DNA of 6,026 nucleotides, taken from contig JAISZE010000004.1 in assembly GCA_031269405.1 (NCBI GenBank), forward strand, positions 1 through 6,026. Reading direction: 5' to 3'. This DNA is from Treponema sp. (GTDB taxonomy: Bacteria; Spirochaetota; Spirochaetia; Treponematales; Breznakiellaceae). Below, in pieces: positions 5,956 through 6,026 of this stretch. Both the position numbers and the translations under genes were made by a program. The notes beneath the pieces are model-generated. The model saw only the letters and a program-made list of their open reading frames with translations, was not told the DNA's origin and did not search any database. Each line of letters starts with the position of its first letter. Position 1 is the first letter of the stretch.

Positions 5956-5985
5956 GTTGTTCAGAAACTGAAGTTTCTGAACAAC
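5956..5985. repeat. TGAA-loop hairpin repeat, copy 2
   Basis: A perfect 30-base inverted repeat: 13-base arms at 5956-5968 and 5973-5985 around TGAA. It has the same arm length, the same loop and the same core AAACTGAAGTTT as the copy at 4759-4788; arm changes are partly paired (for example C-G to T-A at the second pair), as expected if the fold is kept. It begins 6 bases after the stop of the 81-residue ORF. No T-run follows. Bases 5986-6026 are AT-rich and I see no gene in them. Confidence 0.75.
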
Positions 5986-6026
5986 CCTAATATACAAAAA
6001 CACTCACAAGCGCAACAAGTTATCGG

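Overview
The window (6,026 bases, GC roughly half) looks like chromosomal DNA of a spirochaete, most likely a Treponema-like lineage. The reasons are an EF-G paralogue of the spirochaete/mitochondrial EF-G2 type, an unusual long nucleoside diphosphate kinase-family protein, a tandem pair of exported FKBP-type prolyl isomerases, and short dispersed hairpin repeats. The assignment is an inference from family resemblance, not from a marker gene. I found no rRNA, tRNA, CRISPR array, transposase or phage gene.

Layout. (1) 1-545, plus strand: the 3' part of a DUF2974 (Mbeg1-like, alpha/beta-hydrolase-fold) gene, cut by the window edge and interrupted by an in-frame amber codon at 108-110 where I expect a conserved glutamine. 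(2) 574-2646, minus strand: a full-length translation factor EF-G paralogue, convergent with the first gene. (3) 2647-2799: a 153-base divergent promoter region whose two flanking genes both lack a Shine-Dalgarno sequence and have -10-like boxes directly beside their ATG. (4) 2800-3972, plus strand: a 390-residue two-module NDK-family protein with a degenerate first copy and an apparently catalytic second copy. (5) 3995-5485, minus strand: two tandem FKBP-type peptidyl-prolyl isomerases; the upstream one is a predicted lipoprotein and the downstream one a signal-peptidase-I-type exported protein. (6) 5486-5704: a gene-free leader region with two stem-loops. (7) 5705-5950, plus strand: an 81-residue protein of unknown function with a strong ribosome binding site. 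(8) 5956-5985: a perfect hairpin repeat, then 41 bases in which I see nothing.

How the genes work together. The EF-G paralogue (ribosome recycling or translocation) and the NDK-like protein (nucleotide pools) are housekeeping functions sharing a divergent promoter region. The two FKBPs probably form one transcription unit for folding proteins in the periplasm. The small ORF and the hairpin repeats look like accessory, mobile-type sequence.

No wholly new multi-gene system is evident. The items most worth a second look are the amber codon in the DUF2974 gene, the mirrored probably leaderless starts between fusA and the NDK-like gene, the two-module NDK with an inserted segment, the loss of the translocase histidine in EF-G domain IV, and the dispersed TGAA-loop hairpin family.
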